NCBI GenBank assembly: GCA_000320545.1
Contig: ADNK01003147.1
Span: 26,101 to 90,100, forward strand
Reading direction: 5' to 3'
DNA from: Bigelowiella natans CCMP2755
Lineage: Eukaryota; Cercozoa; Chlorarachniophyceae
Length of the DNA stretch: 64,000 nt
Shown here: piece after piece, positions 62,620 to 64,000 of the stretch
How the letters are laid out: each line of letters begins with the position of its first letter
Numbering within the stretch: position 1 is the first letter of the stretch
Program-made: the position numbers and the translations under genes
Notes under the pieces: model-generated
What the model saw: only the letters and a program-made list of their open reading frames with translations
Told to the model about the DNA's origin: nothing
The model's database searches: none

Positions 62620-63647
62620 ATAATCTCAGTTGATGTAGTTACGGTTTGATCGATGAATCGAATGCATCTGTTATCTGACTCGTGCTAGGTACTTCTGGGA
62701 AAGATCACTTGAAATATGTTTCATTCTAGACCAGTTGAAATGTTTAAAATGAAAGGAACATCACATGTGATGGACCTTTCAAGTTTTCTTTCAATCTTGT
62801 CCTGTCGTTGCAAATTGGAGGACAACATAACTGGACACGGGAACTGTGTTTTGGTGTAGTGTCGTTTGGAATTCGGAAACAATGAGACAAAAAATCTTTG
62901 TGGATGTCAGCATGCAAGCTTGCGGGTGATCCATCTTGAAATTGCACCAAAATTGTGATCTGGAGAAACTTGAACTGTTCACGTGCACATGAATTTGCAG
63001 GTCCAGCAAAACTGGACATCACGCCTAAACGTGAGCCCTCGCAAAGGACGTCGTGTGCGCGCAAAATTGGACAAAAACTCGCCATGTTGTGCCAAAAAGT
63101 GTGCGCACACGCGCGCATTTCCACAAAAACAAGTGTGTGGAGTGAAGCGACTCCAACGATGGGAGTGTGATTGGTTCTGTGAAAAATCGAACCCAGAAAT
63201 CAGGGGCTTCGATTGCCAACAATCTCCAATGCAACCGGCTTCTGATTGCCAAGAAAAGTCATTTTTTGTGGTTTTGTGAATGGTGTGCGCTTGACCACGC
63301 CAGCACGTTGCAAATGGTGTCAATTGCCTCTGGATCTCCAAGTCTCGCTGCATCAGCTCGGCCTCACACTTTGTCATCTGATCAAACACAAACTCTGAAA
63401 ACCCTCTAGCACTGTCAAACATGCAACGAACCTTCTGCATTGCAAGGTTGGCACTTCGAAGCTTTTTTGCTCCAGCAAATCAAAATTGCAACGCAGTCTA
63501 ATCAATCTCCGATGAACATCCTCAGGGTCACAGCTGCTCAAACCGTGCAACGTTGCACAGTGTGACGAGCGGGGCCATGATGTGACCGCACACCTGTCCA
63601 AAACCAAGGACGCGCGTGTGCACCGAATCGAAATTGTGCGAGTTTGT
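62620..63647. other. Short subtelomeric region
   Basis: About 1 kb between the OPB stop and the telomere repeat. It is of the TGCA/CATG/GCGC-rich island type, without microsatellites. The longest frame (minus 62979-63440) has no resemblance to a known family and overlaps others on both strands, so no gene is called. Confidence 0.6.
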
Positions 63648-63996
63648 TAGGGTTAGGGTTAGGGTTAGGGTTAGGGTTAGGGTTAGGGTTAGGGTTAGGG
63701 TTAGGGTTAGGGTTAGGGTTAGGGTTAGGGTTAGGGTTAGGGTTAGGGTTAGGGTTAGGGTTAGGGTTAGGGTTAGGGTTAGGGTTAGGGTTAGGGTTAG
63801 GGTTAGGGTTATTTGTTAGGGTTAGGGTTAGATGGGTTCGGGTTAGGGTTAGGGTTAGGGTTAGGGTTAGGGTTAGGGTTAGGGTTAGGGTTAGGGTTAG
63901 GGTTAGGGTTAGGGTTAGGGTTAGGGTTAGGGTTAGGGTTAGGTTAGGGTTAGGGTTAGGGTTAGGGTTAGGGTCAGCCTCCACGTTAGGGTTAGT
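63648..63996 (+). repeat. Telomere, (TTAGGG)n
   Basis: About 55 TTAGGG units with the G-rich strand running 5' to 3' toward the window end, as expected at a right chromosome end. The array is broken by a variant block at 63811-63842 (ATTTGTTAGGG, TTAGATGGG, TTCGGG), a one-base shortened unit near 63942 and a GTCAGCCTCCACG insertion at 63974-63986. This is the vertebrate-type repeat, also found in many protists and fungi. Confidence 0.97.
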
Positions 63997-64000
63997 CGAT

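Noticed and set aside
62979-63440. Subtelomeric minus-strand frame of 153 codons
   Set aside because: No family resemblance, overlapping frames on both strands, and island composition.
63538-63984. Frames encoding NPNPNP, TLTLTL or VRVRVR
   Set aside because: Translations of the telomere hexamer, not proteins.
1-64000. tRNA, rRNA and snRNA genes
   Set aside because: I looked for tRNA A/B boxes and conserved rRNA words by eye and recognised none; a covariance search was not possible.

Overview
This is a nuclear chromosome end from a eukaryote, probably a protist. The last ~350 bases are a (TTAGGG)n telomere whose G-rich strand points off the right edge. Genes are interrupted by many short GT-AG introns (about 60 to 350 nt). 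Several encode families typical of protists: CHAT/NB-ARC/TPR proteins, Sel1 proteins, LamG/lectin mosaics and oligopeptidase B. The oligopeptidase B N-terminus looks like a signal peptide followed by a transit-like region. That would fit an alga with a secondary plastid, for example a chlorarachniophyte, but this is inference and the species cannot be fixed from the sequence.

Layout from left to right. (1) 1-8834, minus: SAM - CHAT - NB-ARC - second NB-ARC - about 20 TPRs of 44 residues - second CHAT, open at the left edge. (2) 10964-14019, minus: Sel1-like repeat protein. (3) 16482-25095, minus: secreted mosaic protein (signal peptide, LamG-like domain, repeated beta-sandwich modules, three cysteine-rich C-type-lectin-like repeats). 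(4) 26045-27207, plus: small two-TM protein with a cysteine-containing loop. (5) 29340-31625, plus: PH-domain protein. (6) 32676-33710, minus: broken FAD-linked (berberine-bridge-like) oxidase. (7) about 34157-36421, plus: CPBP/CAAX-type intramembrane protease. (8) 39118-40737, minus: COPI-associated-type membrane protein with two EF-hands. (9) about 41563-52793, plus: CEBPZ/MAK21/NOC1 ribosome-biogenesis factor. (10) 54071-62619, plus: oligopeptidase B with a complete Ser-Asp-His triad. (11) 62620-64000: a short subtelomere, then the telomere.

The genes do not form a pathway. The left third holds sensor and surface proteins (STAND-type signalling, lectin mosaic). The right half holds conserved housekeeping genes reaching within about 1 kb of the telomere. 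Between genes lie islands without microsatellites, rich in TGCA, CATG and GCGC words, that contrast with the microsatellite-laden introns. Dinucleotide repeats dominate left of about 31 kb and trinucleotide repeats right of about 34 kb. Three recent tandem duplications each copy a splice site, and many introns begin or end directly in a trinucleotide repeat; these are the most unusual structural features here. All gene models were built by hand from reading frames and splice-phase matching, without transcript data.
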